Below, one piece after another: positions 54,283 through 64,000 of a DNA stretch of 64,000 nt (position 1 is the first letter of the stretch; the number at the start of each line of letters is the position of its first letter). The notes beneath the pieces were generated by a model. That model was not told the origin of the DNA, did no database searches, and saw only the letters and a list, made by a program, of their open reading frames with translations. Origin of the DNA: Muricea muricata (Eukaryota; Cnidaria; Anthozoa; Malacalcyonacea; Plexauridae); the NCBI GenBank assembly GCA_963855995.1, contig OY979716.1:87142173-87206172 (forward strand). The letters are read 5' to 3'. Made by a program: the position numbers and the translations under genes.

Positions 54283-55950
54283 ATTCATGTCAGGGGCGGA
54301 TCCAGGGGTAGTCAAGTCAGTCATGCGACTTACGTGTAAGATTCATGGATAATTAATATTCTGTCTGAATCAGGCGCTTATATTATAAGCGGCATTTTCA
54401 CAATTTTATACGAGCCCCAACTTATTGTAGTCCAGTTAAATATATTCCGGCAGCACGCGTTTAAATCGTTACTCTCAAGTCACAGACAGCGGTATTTCAC
54501 CAAAATCTTGCCGACTCGGGTGGTGGTTTCTAGTCATTTGATTGGTCGAGAGGCCATATTAACTATTTTGACTGATCTTTGCGGGGGTCTGACTTAGCTT
54601 GTGCAATTCAAAGCTCTCTACAAGCTTTTTAATTGGATGATTTGAAAAAACTTTCCACTCTCATTGGCTCATTTTTTCTGACTGACTTTGCGTGGGGTAT
54701 CTCAGTCATGATGCTGCAAGTTTGGCATTGGCAAGCTAATTAATATTCAATGATCCCAACCTTGACTGCAAAGGTTCATTTGATCCGAACTCGAAGTATA
54801 TTTTGTGTCTTGCAAAATATGTCTTGCAAATACGATATGGTTTGATCGGAATTGCTCAGAGGCAATATGAAGCCTTTGGAAAGTATTAACACCCAAATGA
54901 AGGGTAAAATTCACAAGAGCTTTTGACGAACGTGTATTCACAAGACGACGCTATAGGAGTATAGCTAAAAACTTTGGGGCCGAAAGCTACGTGCCCAAAA
55001 ATGCTCGTGAAGTAAAGAACGAAGCGTGTACTGCTATAAGGTAAGTTGGTGAACAATACTTTGTTGATGTGCTATTATACAATTGTTGTAGATTTACAGT
55101 GTGAAATATGGACAACTTTCGTTCGTATGTATTACCATATTGATATATTTGCATATACTTGCGTTGGGTGCAAAGGTCAACTCGATTTCAAAACAATGTT
55201 GTGTACTTTATATCTTATGTCGTAAACTTTGTAAAATCACTGAAATGCAATATAAAATTTTAAATCACAACACGACAGTGTGTTATATTGTGTATATTAC
55301 CATTTAAGTTCTGTTGATCTATTTAATAGTATTTATTTCTGAAATATGACATTGCCTGTGGTATTGTTGGATACTATAGATATAAGTGACATTACTTATT
55401 TTTGAATATTTCTACTAGATCTGATATCTCTGGTGATTGTCTTAACAGTTCTGTGTCTTTGGTGCTGGTAGGCAATAACAGTTTAGCTCAGCCTTTGAGA
55501 ATTTTAACTTCTTGAGCTTTACATTCATGCTAATTTTTATTCACAACACCCTTTTCTTGTCTGTTATGAAAGAGCATGATAAGTACTTTTGCCTTAAAAA
55601 TCTTCTACCTTGTGTGTGTCCAAAGATTGTTTTGATAGTAATCTTACTTAAGAGGACTTAGTGAGGAAAGAGGCTATTTTGAATTGTAGTAGACACAAGT
55701 GGTCATCATTTCTATGCATTTTGGGTCTTTCATCTGTTTAGTGAGGTACAAATATGTGTATCTACTATCCTGATTGTGGTGAGCTGCAATATAAATTGCT
55801 TTTAACCACCTAATTAAACCTCACCAGCATAATCACAATATAGATCTAGATCCAATTCACCTGTTGTTTTGTTTTGAACCTGGTAAAAACTTTTAGCCTA
55901 ATCATTTTGTTCTTTACTTTTTCATCATTATTATTTAGTATTTAATAATA

Positions 55951-56350
55951 GGTAATAGAAACCATATTGGTGTCTAGCAAAATAAAACAATATTTGGTGT
56001 CAACAGTCTCCTTGTTCATAATGGCACAGTCTCCATGTAATATGAAATACGATATAGCATGCGGGTCAGGCCTGAGTGACCAAATGTAAATCTATGAGAC
56101 AAGAAAGGCAAAAAACAATATCTGGTAATATAAATACTCAAATAGGTAATAGGAACCATATTGGTATCATGTACAATGGACAATGTTTTGTAACAATATG
56201 TTGGTGTCATGCAAACATAAACAATATTTAGTAACAACAGTCCCTTTGTTCCTAATAAGGCAGTCAACATAGAATATGAAATATGATATAGCATGCAGGC
56301 TAGTTGTGACCTTTTGTAAGTGTATGAGATTTTGAAGGCAAAAAAATAAA
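55951..56350. repeat. two diverged tandem copies, period about 193 bp
   Basis: AGGTAATAGAAACCATATTG near 55951 and AGGTAATAGGAACCATATTG near 56143, each followed by ACAATAT and GATATAGCATGC landmarks in the same order. Confidence 0.75.
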
Positions 56351-56539
56351 CAAACAAAAAAAAAATCTTTTGTGTATTTGTCTAATTATAAATCACAAAC
56401 TCACACAAGTATAATAAACTAAAGCTTGTGTGTCGGATTAATCTCTTTATGCCTTTCCTAAGCATGCTGATGAACCTGATTTTGGGTGAAACAGCAGTGG
56501 AGTTCAAATGTGGCTGTAACAAAGTTAATGCTAATATGA

Positions 56540-56578
56540 TGACGTCATCGTATTGGTGACGTCATCACTATGACGTCA
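56540..56578. promoter_or_regulatory. three TGACGTCA (CRE-like) palindromes
   Basis: Perfect TGACGTCA at 56540-56547, 56557-56564 and 56571-56578 with the context GATGACGTCATC-like, about 50 bp inside the hAT 3' end. Could be CREB/ATF sites or transposase-binding subterminal repeats. Confidence 0.7.
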
Positions 56579-56638
56579 TCACTGCCAAAAAATTTTGACT
56601 GAAGTTTAAAAAATCCTAGATCCGCCCCTAATTCATGT

Positions 56639-58082
56639 ATTGCTGCATCTTTTCGCTGTGATGCATCTATGGACCAAACTCAAAAGGATAATGAATACAT
56701 GCTCCCAACACAATAAACAAAGATGGAAACAAGATCTGAAATTTATAGGTATTGGACAGTGATACTGTTGGTTTTGACAAAGTTCTGAAGGTTGTTAATC
56801 ATGTATCAACAGATGGAGAAGCTAAAAGTACTGGACAATTCAATGGACTTTGGAAACTGCTTGATGATGAGAGAAAAACTTGATGTTAATTTCCCTCGCC
56901 TTAAATCTATTTGCGCCTGAGATTGAGCATTTGGTAAAAAAGCTATCTGAGATTGCAACATTTTTTCATGTGTCTGCAAAGCGCACTTCTGATTTAGATA
57001 AAGTCGGGGCAAAAGAAAATTTAACCATTCATCGCATTCCAAAATACTTTGAAGTCAGATGGTCAGAATTTACCGCTGCTCTTCTTGATGCAGTTCTGTG
57101 CTCTTAGCAAGCCCTTCTAAAGTTTTGTGAGGAGCAGCATGGTACTGAAGAGAAAAAATTTTATAAACTTCTTACAAATAAAGATACTATCCTTATGATG
57201 TGCTTTGCTGCTGATTTGCTTTTTCTTCTTGAAGTTTTTCAAAAGAAGCTCGAACGTGATTCACTTACCATTGTTGATAAAGAGCCAGAAGTAGAAAAGT
57301 TTCAGAAAAGTATTGATAAGTTAAGTACAAGCCCTTTGTTAGGTGGATGGGAAGAAGCATTCAAAGAAAGGTTCAATGAAGAAGAAAATGCACTCTGTGA
57401 CACTGAGCTTTGGGAGAAGAAAAGGTGCAATCCTGAAGCCAATCTATACGTAACTGACCGTAGAGAGTTTAGTGCTATACAAAATGAATCGATTTTGGCT
57501 CTAAAAGAGTTTATGGACATAAGACTTCAAGTTGACAAAAACGTTTCAAAATCATTTACCCCTTTTACAAAATTCACAGCAAATGAGAATGAAATAAGAG
57601 ATATTCACCGCTCCATTGCTCCCGAGCTCAGCTTGGCAGATCTAGCAGTTGAGTTTCAAGAATTGCAACAGTGCAATGAGCTACCAAAAACCAATCCCCA
57701 CACAGTCCTACAGAATATTGTTAATGCAGGGAATAAACAATATTATCAAAACGTGTCTGTCGTGCTTGGTCGAATGCTCGTATGCAAGCCACATTCTGCT
57801 CATTCCGAGAGAGTCATTTCGCTGTACAACAAGGTTAAATCAATTTGCACATCATCCTTGAAATGTCAAATGATGAGTGACTACCTCTACATAAATATGA
57901 ATATGCCACCTCCACGTAGTTTTGATCCAAGACTTGCAACTCTTCAATGGATGGGTGAAAGAGAACACAGGACAAGGAACACGACAAAGCAGGAGAGCAA
58001 GAACAGTTCAGCAAAGTTTTCCAGCAAGACGACAGCCCTCAAAGTGGGGAAGCTGAACAAGGGGTTAAAACGAAGTCAATAA
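56639..58082 (+). pseudogene. hAT-like (ZMYM6/KIAA1586-type) gene, main part
   Basis: After the nested hAT the frame resumes and passes VNHVSTDGEAKSTGQFNGLW, then TFFHVSAKRTSDL and HRIPKYFEVRWSEFTAALLD (the Arg-Trp region before the insertion domain). It ends in a 295-codon open frame (57195-58082) with VVLGRMLVCKPHSAHSERVI then SLYNKVKS, the hAT dimerisation motif with Ser-x-Arg, and NMPPPRSFDPRLATLQWMGE. The last frame is intact to TAA and lysine-rich at the end. Stops near 56717, 56740 and 57107 break the earlier part. Function in hATs: DNA cleavage and subunit pairing; related host genes are domesticated copies. Confidence 0.75.
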
Positions 58083-58243
58083 AGAGAAAGTTTTGAGTAG
58101 TAAAAAATTTTCAGTAAATGTGTCCTCAAAATGCCAGAAATGTGATTTTAACAACCCAAATTACAATTTCTTTCAAAGTAGCATGCCTCAGATACGTCGC
58201 ATTTATTCCAAATTCCCCCCAAATTGGCGAGAATTTGTGCACT

Positions 58244-59935
58244 AATGTGCAGTGATAAAAAATCCTTAAAACTAGGTATGGCTTTGACAAAAGAGAACAG
58301 AAAGTTGTCAAATTCAATAAAGGAAGCTGCAAAAAAGAAACAAAACATGCTGAAATTAGAAAGTTACAGAAGAAAGGTGGGGCTTTATGTAAATGTGAAG
58401 CCTTTGTGAAGCTGTGATATAATTCTTCACATAAAATGTGTATCAAATGACACAACAATCTTAGTTCATTCCTGCTTTTATACAGTATATACACATGGTC
58501 CTAAGGGGAGGGGGTTTTCCAATTTTGTAGCCCAAATTTTGACTAAATCCCATTGCAAAAATTAGGTAATTCCCTACTCCCATATTACCTCTTCAGTGCC
58601 CTCTTAAAAGTGCTTTTTCTTAACGATTTTAGTGAAAAAACTAGAAGCAGATGCCAAAAAGGTTGAAGATGTGCCACCTTCAGCCATTGAATTGAAGATG
58701 ACAGAAGATGCACCAGATGAGCCCCTTCAACCTATCACTGAGGAAGATGATCATGCAATGGAGGAAGAAGATGATGATGATGATGTGGGCTCCTTACACA
58801 AAACAGAAACTAAAGCCACCTAGTCAGAACTTGAACTAGATGAAGAGGAAAAATTTGGGTATATAATTTTATCAACCTTCTGTATAACTATATCGCAAGA
58901 ATAAAAATCCCTATCATATTTGTTACTCCCTATCATATTTATCTCTGTGTCACTTTTATAAATACAAATACAAAAACTCCAAATTAATCCCAAGTACTTG
59001 TCTTTTAATTTGTGTAGAATATCTCTTGCAGGCTCAAATGTGAGGTCAGAGCCAAAGCACATTGTGTTCCTTTCCCAATTGCTGCTACTTTTTCAGTTCT
59101 GCCATTTTTGTAAGACTGATAATCCTGCAGTTGAAGTCAAAAAAAATGGAACCAATGTAACTGTAAAAACCAGATGCCATAATGATCAATGAAAGAAAGA
59201 ATCAACATGGCACAGTCAACCATTTCTTCTTGGCTCACTGATTCATGCTGGGAATTTTTTGTTGCCTCTGGCAGTTGTTCTTTCAGATGGATCGGCATCA
59301 AAAGTAATTATGATGTGTGCACATATGGGTCTTGGATGTATTTCACTCAATGTTCTTCAAACATCAAAGGGTAAGTGAGATGCATACTATATGGCTATCA
59401 TTCAAAGTACTGGTATCTGGCACATTATTTGGAAGTGCTGCCAGTGTAGGACAGCCTGTTCCAAAAGTACACAATGATATACATTCTTTCACTGAAATGA
59501 TAAAATTCTGTTTTATCATTCCAGGTAGTGAAAAAACCAATATCCATAGACCTGTACATTATCCGGACAGAAAATAGTTTTGAAAGATAAAAATTTATTA
59601 TACGTATACATCTTATAATTTAATGTTTGAGCCATAATTTGCAAGGTATACCCACTTTTTTATATTAAACACAAAAAGACTTCATTGGCAAACTCTGTGG
59701 CTTAATGGCTTATGATTTTTTAATGAGCTTCTTGACTGTGAGAATACTTATCATATATCTCTTAATCTCACTTGCCATTATTTTTTCTTGGATATAGACA
59801 AAAATTTACCCAACAATTGTTATTTACTGGAACAAGTACCAGCAATCCAAAATAGAAGAACTGAAGAAAATTAATGGTGATGTTGTTATTGCAGGATATG
59901 GGAGACATGACAGCATGCCTCATAGTATGATGTAA
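58244..59935 (+). pseudogene. Kolobok-like transposase core
   Basis: Exons: 58250-58372 (CSDKKSLKLGMALTKENRKL, coiled coil); about 58632-58855 (acidic: PITEEDDHAMEEEDDDDD); from 59027 (SNVRSEPKHIVFLSQLLLLF, FCHFCKTDNPAVEVKKNGT) through a stop at 59189 to AGNFLLPLAVVLSDGSASKV and MCAHMGLGCISLNVLQTSK at donor GTAAGT (59370). The last exon starts 59798: KIYPTIVIYWNKYQ and then GYGRHDSMPHSMM. The Gly-x-Gly-Arg-x-Asp-Ser motif with hydrophobic strand is the recognisable acidic motif of this THAP transposase family. The exons seem in order, but the reading is cut soon after the motif. Confidence 0.65.
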
Positions 59936-60059
59936 AAAAATTATATGCACATTTTTCGTGTAGTTTTCTTCATGGTTTGTAAAAAATTTTCTGGCAACGT
60001 TATTGTTTGCAAATAAACATTATATCGCATATGATTATATATAAATAATAAATAAATTG

Positions 60060-60175
60060 AAATAATCATTTCTACAAAAGTGCTTATTTGTAAATAATCA
60101 TTTGTACAAAATTGCTTATTTATAAATAATCATTTTTGCAAAATTGCTTATTTGTAAATAATCATTTTTATCGCA
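60060..60175. repeat. 32-bp minisatellite, about 3.5 copies
   Basis: Unit AAATAATCATTTGTACAAAA followed by TTGCTTATTTGT, repeated with period 32 from about 60059 (copies at 60059, 60091, 60123, 60155) with few differences. Confidence 0.85.
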
Positions 60176-61146
60176 AAAGCAGTTTTGCTTCTATGCGCAA
60201 CTGCAATGCGCAATGCAACCCAAACTTCTGGCCAAGGAGGGGGGGGGGGGGGCGTTTCTGCCATTTCACGAACTGCTGTCGAGTGTTCTGTGTTGCCAAG
60301 TCCAGGATTTTATTCTGAGATCTCGGGACTTCTTAAATCAGTTGGGATGTTTTTGGGATTTCTATTTTAAAAACTCAATCTCGGGATTTTTGGGGATTTT
60401 TCAGGACTCCAAGTTCTAAATTTAGTACTCAAGTTTTTAGTAAAATTAGCTTGTTAACAAACGATTTTGTAACAAAACGATTATTCAACAAAATTTCGTT
60501 TTGGAAGGCTCTCAAAAGAACACACAATAAGAGGCCTACAGCCTAAATTGCGCAGAAAACGAGAATGCAAGTAAGAAATTCGGGATTTTTAGGGAACTCA
60601 CTTGGGATTTGCACTAAATTACAGTTTGCAACGCTGGAGTGTTGCCATGTTGTGTGTTTGAAAGGTGTTTATAAACAGGTCGGGTCTACACGATTATGCC
60701 CCATTTATTTTGAATAATGAATAATGTAAATCCCAAAGTTGGGAATAGTGGTTGCGAGTGCCATCGGGGCCGGGTTAACCTTTCGTGGGGCCCATGGCAT
60801 TTTCTCAGTGCGGGGTCCCTACAGACTACAATTCCCCCCCCCTTGGACCGAATTGAGAATTCCCTGAAACCAGAAAGATTAAAAATATCAATATGTATAC
60901 CACAATGTGAAAAATGCCTGTATGTTAAAATGAGAACGTCTGTACATCAATTTGAACTGTCCAACCCAGTTTATAGCAATAACAATCATTTAACAATTAT
61001 TAGAGAACTTAATAAAGTAAAAGTCAAACCAAGTCAACCAACTAAACATTCATAAATTTTATATACAATTATGCATTCTCCAATGCGGCAATGCAGGCGA
61101 TGCTTGCAATGAAAAATGTACATGTAAGCTATGTAACTTATCTTTT
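60176..61146. other. spacer with G-run and a hAT-like end
   Basis: A G homopolymer lies at about 60238-60253. Around 60758-60780 ATCGGGGCCGGGTTAACC resembles the terminus of hAT elements and may be the 3' end of the minus-strand hAT gene that begins at 61147. No gene. Confidence 0.4.
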
Positions 61147-63797
61147 TCATTCTGCAGAGGCTTGGTAAACGTGCTTACGCGATTTCTTAAGAGCAAACGC
61201 ATTAATTATTGACGATATATCAATGTTAAGGAGAAGATCATTTTCAATACTAAGCAGCGTAAGGCTGTTCAGTCGCTTTTGTGTCATGCATGATCGGAGC
61301 TGATTCTTAATTAGTTTCAGTTTAGAAAAGGACCGTTGTCCAGAGCAGTTCGAGATCATTAGACTGAGGTAGATTCGCAATGTGATTAGAATGTTCGGAA
61401 ATGCAGTTTCCAGATTGTTCTCCAAAAGAAGCCTGTACATTCGATATTCCAGTGAATCCACGTTCAATGTGACGTCATTGTCATCTTTCAAGTCATTTTT
61501 GTCGTCAGATTTATCAGAGGATGTGTCTTTAATAGCTTGTGATGAAGTTGCAGAAGCAGGAGTTACATCCAATGATTTCATAGCAAAATCTGTGCAGAGA
61601 AAACTAGAAAACTGTACTAATTCATCAGACAAACTGGCTTCTGGATCTGTCGGGTATTCCCCTTGGAGAATCTTCGCACTTTCAACCACTTCAACTGAAA
61701 GGTCCTTAAGCTTTCGTAGAAAACCAAACTTTGCAGCAATTCCGGTGTATGCGCCCAGTCGTTTCGGCAACTCAGCGTCAATTCTGTTGATTATGACAAG
61801 GAACGTATCAATATGGAACTTATTGGCAGGGGTCTGCGACAGTTCCGGCGCTGATCCTGGCTCGTCGTAGCGGTGATTTCGCTTACGCACTCGTTTCTCT
61901 TCGCTGACATACTGGACACATTGACTGAGCTTTTTTCCCTCAGCCTCAAACTCTTCAAATCTTGCACGGTGCTTACCAATAAAATCAATGAGTGATTCAT
62001 AGATTGCAACTGTGGAGTTGAGATCTTGGTTGCCTGATTGCAGGGGTTGACTGTTCACGTGAAAACGATGCAGGATGTGATGCCACAGAGTTGCCAGGAT
62101 GCTGGTTTTGAGTTGGTTCATTTTGGCTGCAAGTCCACAGGCTTCCTCTCGGGTTTCGGCTTTCTCCTCCTTTTCGTTGCCTGCGATTTCTACCAATGCA
62201 TCGTTGATTTCATCATAGCCCTCAACTAGACTTTTGGAAGGCCTTCGCTTGACAGTTGTTCCATCAGAACTTTCCAACGATGCGGTGAAGCAGAAAAAAA
62301 GGAGTATAGTCCTTGAAGGAACCTGAAGAATCCAATGGCTAGCGTGCAACAACCTACTGCAGTCTGACCAACTAGATTGAGGAAATGTGCGGCGTAGGGT
62401 ACATACTCAGCCAGATTACATTGTTGCCAAATAATGGCCTGCATGCCATTATACTTTCCGCTCATATTGCTCACATTATCGTAAGACTGACCATGGCAAT
62501 CGGCAATAGCAATGTCATGGACTTTCAAAAATTCGAGCAAACTTTCTGCTAGTTCTTTTCCAGTGTGATCTTGCATGTTAAGAAAAGTTAAATATTGTTC
62601 AACAGGACCTGATGGTAAAACGTACCGAGGAATGCAGGTGAGTTGTTCAACATGAGAAATATCAGGGGTAGAGGCCACAGAAACTGAGTAATACTCGGCC
62701 GACTTCACTTCCTTAACGATATACTTGCGTACGTGATTTGCTAACAAATGGATAAATTCATCGCAAATTGTCTTCGACAGGTAGGAAGTGTGACCCCGTC
62801 CCTTGTTGGCGTTACATTTGATGTGTTGCGCAAGAAATGGATCGAATATGGCCAGCAGTTCCAATGTATCCAAGTAGTTACAATTTCTGGGTGATCCGAT
62901 AATTTCATTTGAGCCACGAAATGGTAGACCGCGCTCAGATAGGTAACGGATAGTTTCTACTATCCGTTCAAGTACAGCATGCCAATAATCGCGTTCTGGA
63001 TTGGTCTGCTATACTAGTTCCGGATCTACTCGGCAGCCAGCATCACTGAGTTGGAGCAGCTGAATCATGGCCTCTAAGTGCAATGCACTTTTTTCGTGAC
63101 ATGGGACTTTATTGGATGCGTGTTTCCAATCCTTATATCCTTGCTTCCCAAAAACGTTACTATTGTTCATCAGTTTACATGCAAAGCAGAAGAGTGCATG
63201 TTTAGATGGCAAGTAACAAAGCCAGGTTCGAGGATGTTGCTGTTTTGTGAGCTCATGCGTGTAGATGAACAAGCTTTTCTGGCACTGGCGTTTGTAAGTA
63301 TCTCCGTCAAATTTTCTTGAAGATGCGCTGAAATCTGCATCCAAATTTCAACATTCGCTACTTCCTTTTGCTACCCAGTATTCTCTCATACTGTCCGAAA
63401 CATTGGGAGGCCACATCCCTAAATCACAGGAATAGGCATCTGCAGATGGATCGCCACAAAGGTCAGATGTCATTGTCAGTGTTTCGTCAGATTGCTCAGG
63501 CACAGAACCTGTCACTACTGTCGCAGTCATGGCTGTATTACTAATGGCCGACTCAACAGGATTGCGAACGGATTGGGATTCCGTAAAGGACTGCGCGCTT
63601 GAACCAGTTACATTGCCGCCAATATTGCCACCGCTGGTCTTCGGGGAACACAGTGTGGATATCTTAGGGACTTTACTCAAAACTTTACTTTCCCATGCAA
63701 CATGTTCCTCCTTTGCCTTGAGTTTTGCCGCTCCAGACTCATATTTGTGATTTTTATCCCAGTCGCGACCACCACCACGTCCACCTTGGGAACTCAA
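61147..63797 (-). pseudogene. ZMYM1-like hAT transposase
   Basis: Minus strand from ATG 63797 (MSSQGGRGGGRDWDKNHKYE). A TTF-type zinc finger region with LCYLPSKHALFCFACKLM and KQGYKDWKHASNKVPCHEKS (63240-63090) is followed by the catalytic domain: VSVASTPDISHVEQL (Asp in TPD-like motif), CHGQSYDNVSNMSGKYNGMQ (second Asp) and AAHFLNLVGQTAVGCC (about 62370). After one shift near 62260 a 400-codon C-terminal frame ends with SGQRSFSKLKLIKNQLRSCM, the hAT dimerisation helix. Three lesions only: TGA at 63348, TAG at 63009, one shift. It is colinear and nearly full length, so a young-looking but dead copy. Confidence 0.85.
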
Positions 63798-64000
63798 AGA
63801 GCATATATCTCGTATAAACTCCGCTGTTTCTGCAAAGTAGCAAAACTCTTGTATAAATATGTATAATGCGCCACTTTATCAATAATATAATGGGTTGTCA
63901 GCATTGAAAGTTCATACAAATTTATAGGGCATTAGCACGCTTTGTTCGAAAATGCGAGACATTTGATATTTTGATTTACACTTGATTAAATGAGTAAATG
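63798..64000. other. upstream flank of the ZMYM1-like gene
   Basis: AT-rich sequence that should hold the promoter and 5' inverted repeat of the hAT element; the terminus was not found before the window ends. Confidence 0.4.

Larger units (their letters stand above)
54291..56630. mobile_element. 2.34-kb hAT element with 8-bp duplication
   Basis: ATTCATGT at 54283-54290 and 56631-56638 flank ends CAGGGGCGGATCCAGG and (complement) TAGGGGCGGATCTAGG. An 8-bp duplication is the hAT hallmark. Little coding is left: a possible exon at 54907-55040 (ERVFTRRRYRSIAKNFGAES with YVPKNAREVKNEACTAIR and donor GTAAGT). The rest holds a ~193-bp tandem duplication and a cluster of TGACGTCA sites near the 3' end. 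Confidence 0.85.
53657..58243 (+). mobile_element. hAT-like (ZMYM6/KIAA1586-type) insertion with 18-bp direct repeats
   Basis: AATGTGCAGTGATAAAAA occurs at 53639-53656 and again at 58244-58261; removing one copy and the insert restores the reading frame of the Kolobok-like gene. The insert contains an intronless hAT-related gene. Its ends are not inverted repeats, and an 18-bp duplication is too long for a hAT event; a LINE-mobilised retrocopy would explain both, but no poly(A) is seen. Confidence 0.6.
53005..59960 (+). mobile_element. Kolobok-like THAP transposon, split by nested insertions
   Basis: The left tip after TTAA (AGTGCACCTAAACCC) resembles that of the preceding TTAA element. The plus-strand gene begins with a THAP exon at 53262, continues in exons to 53656, is cut by a 4.6-kb insertion, and resumes at 58244 to about 59935 with a transposase core. 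The right terminus was not identified. Kolobok transposases combine an N-terminal THAP finger with a DDE-type core. Confidence 0.6.

Noticed and set aside
55101..55307. Hydrophobic 68-codon ORF inside the hAT element
   Set aside because: Follows a splice donor (55041) and shows intron-like composition; no domain.
60060..60175. Regular 32-bp repeats resembling a CRISPR array
   Set aside because: Copies are directly adjacent without unique spacers and the context is eukaryotic; it is a minisatellite.
61382..61870. 162-codon plus-strand ORF
   Set aside because: Antisense shadow of the clear hAT dimerisation-domain frame on the minus strand.

Overview
The window reads as AT-rich, intron-containing eukaryotic DNA that is almost entirely transposable elements in nested layers. 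The mix of families suggests a marine invertebrate, most likely a cnidarian or another early-branching metazoan: CR1-like LINE, Penelope-like element, site-specific RLE retrotransposon, DIRS, Tc1/mariner, IS3EU-like, Kolobok/THAP, PIF/Harbinger, several hAT lineages, and Polinton/Maverick pieces. The organism is inferred from this repertoire only. I see no rRNA, tRNA gene, CRISPR array or intact ordinary host gene.

Layout. 0-9.2 kb: a CR1-like LINE (plus strand) split twice, by a 3.3-kb Tc1/mariner-type element (1264-4558, TA duplication) that carries a second convergent gene, and by a 2.4-kb foldback element with a THAP exon in each arm (4925-7351). 9.2-11.6 kb: decayed retrotransposon with a restriction-like endonuclease (minus). 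12.0-12.6 kb: DIRS-type gag remnant. 12.6-15.2 kb: broken two-exon gene (minus) interrupted by a 910-bp element with 9-bp target duplications. 17.3-19.2 kb: exons of a HIRAN-like gene hit by a MITE and a tRNA-derived SINE. 21.1-22.0 kb: two MITEs. 22.26-26.15 kb: an IS3EU-like transposon with about 270-bp terminal inverted repeats, a DDE transposase and a convergent alpha-kinase gene.

27.5-32.0 kb: LINE 3' end, Harbinger transposase, Penelope-like RT plus GIY-YIG. 32.4-36.6 kb and 47-50 kb: Polinton debris (a Bcl-2-like fragment, capsid, integrase N-terminus, DNA polymerase B) in which a ~370-bp segment is present twice. 39.2-46 kb: MITEs, a DUF7869-like gene remnant, a perfect 67-bp-arm palindrome and a ~200-bp satellite. 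50.2-53.0 kb: a TTAA-flanked element with a spliced gene for a P2X7-type cytoplasmic (ballast) zinc domain and a convergent THAP remnant. 53.0-60 kb: a Kolobok-like THAP transposase gene split by a hAT-like gene with an 18-bp duplication, itself split by a 2.3-kb hAT element with an 8-bp duplication. 61.1-63.8 kb: ZMYM1-like hAT transposase (minus).

The most interesting shared theme is that three unrelated DNA transposons (Tc1/mariner-type, IS3EU-like, TTAA/THAP) each hold a second gene pointing towards the transposase or THAP gene: a CCHC-like/coiled-coil protein, an alpha-kinase and a P2X7 ballast-domain protein. The alpha-kinase and P2X7 cases are the best candidates for undescribed mobile cargo. 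Nearly every gene is damaged by in-frame stops, 1-nt shifts or insertions, so the window is an archive rather than a working system, although the IS3EU-like inverted repeats are almost identical and suggest recent activity.
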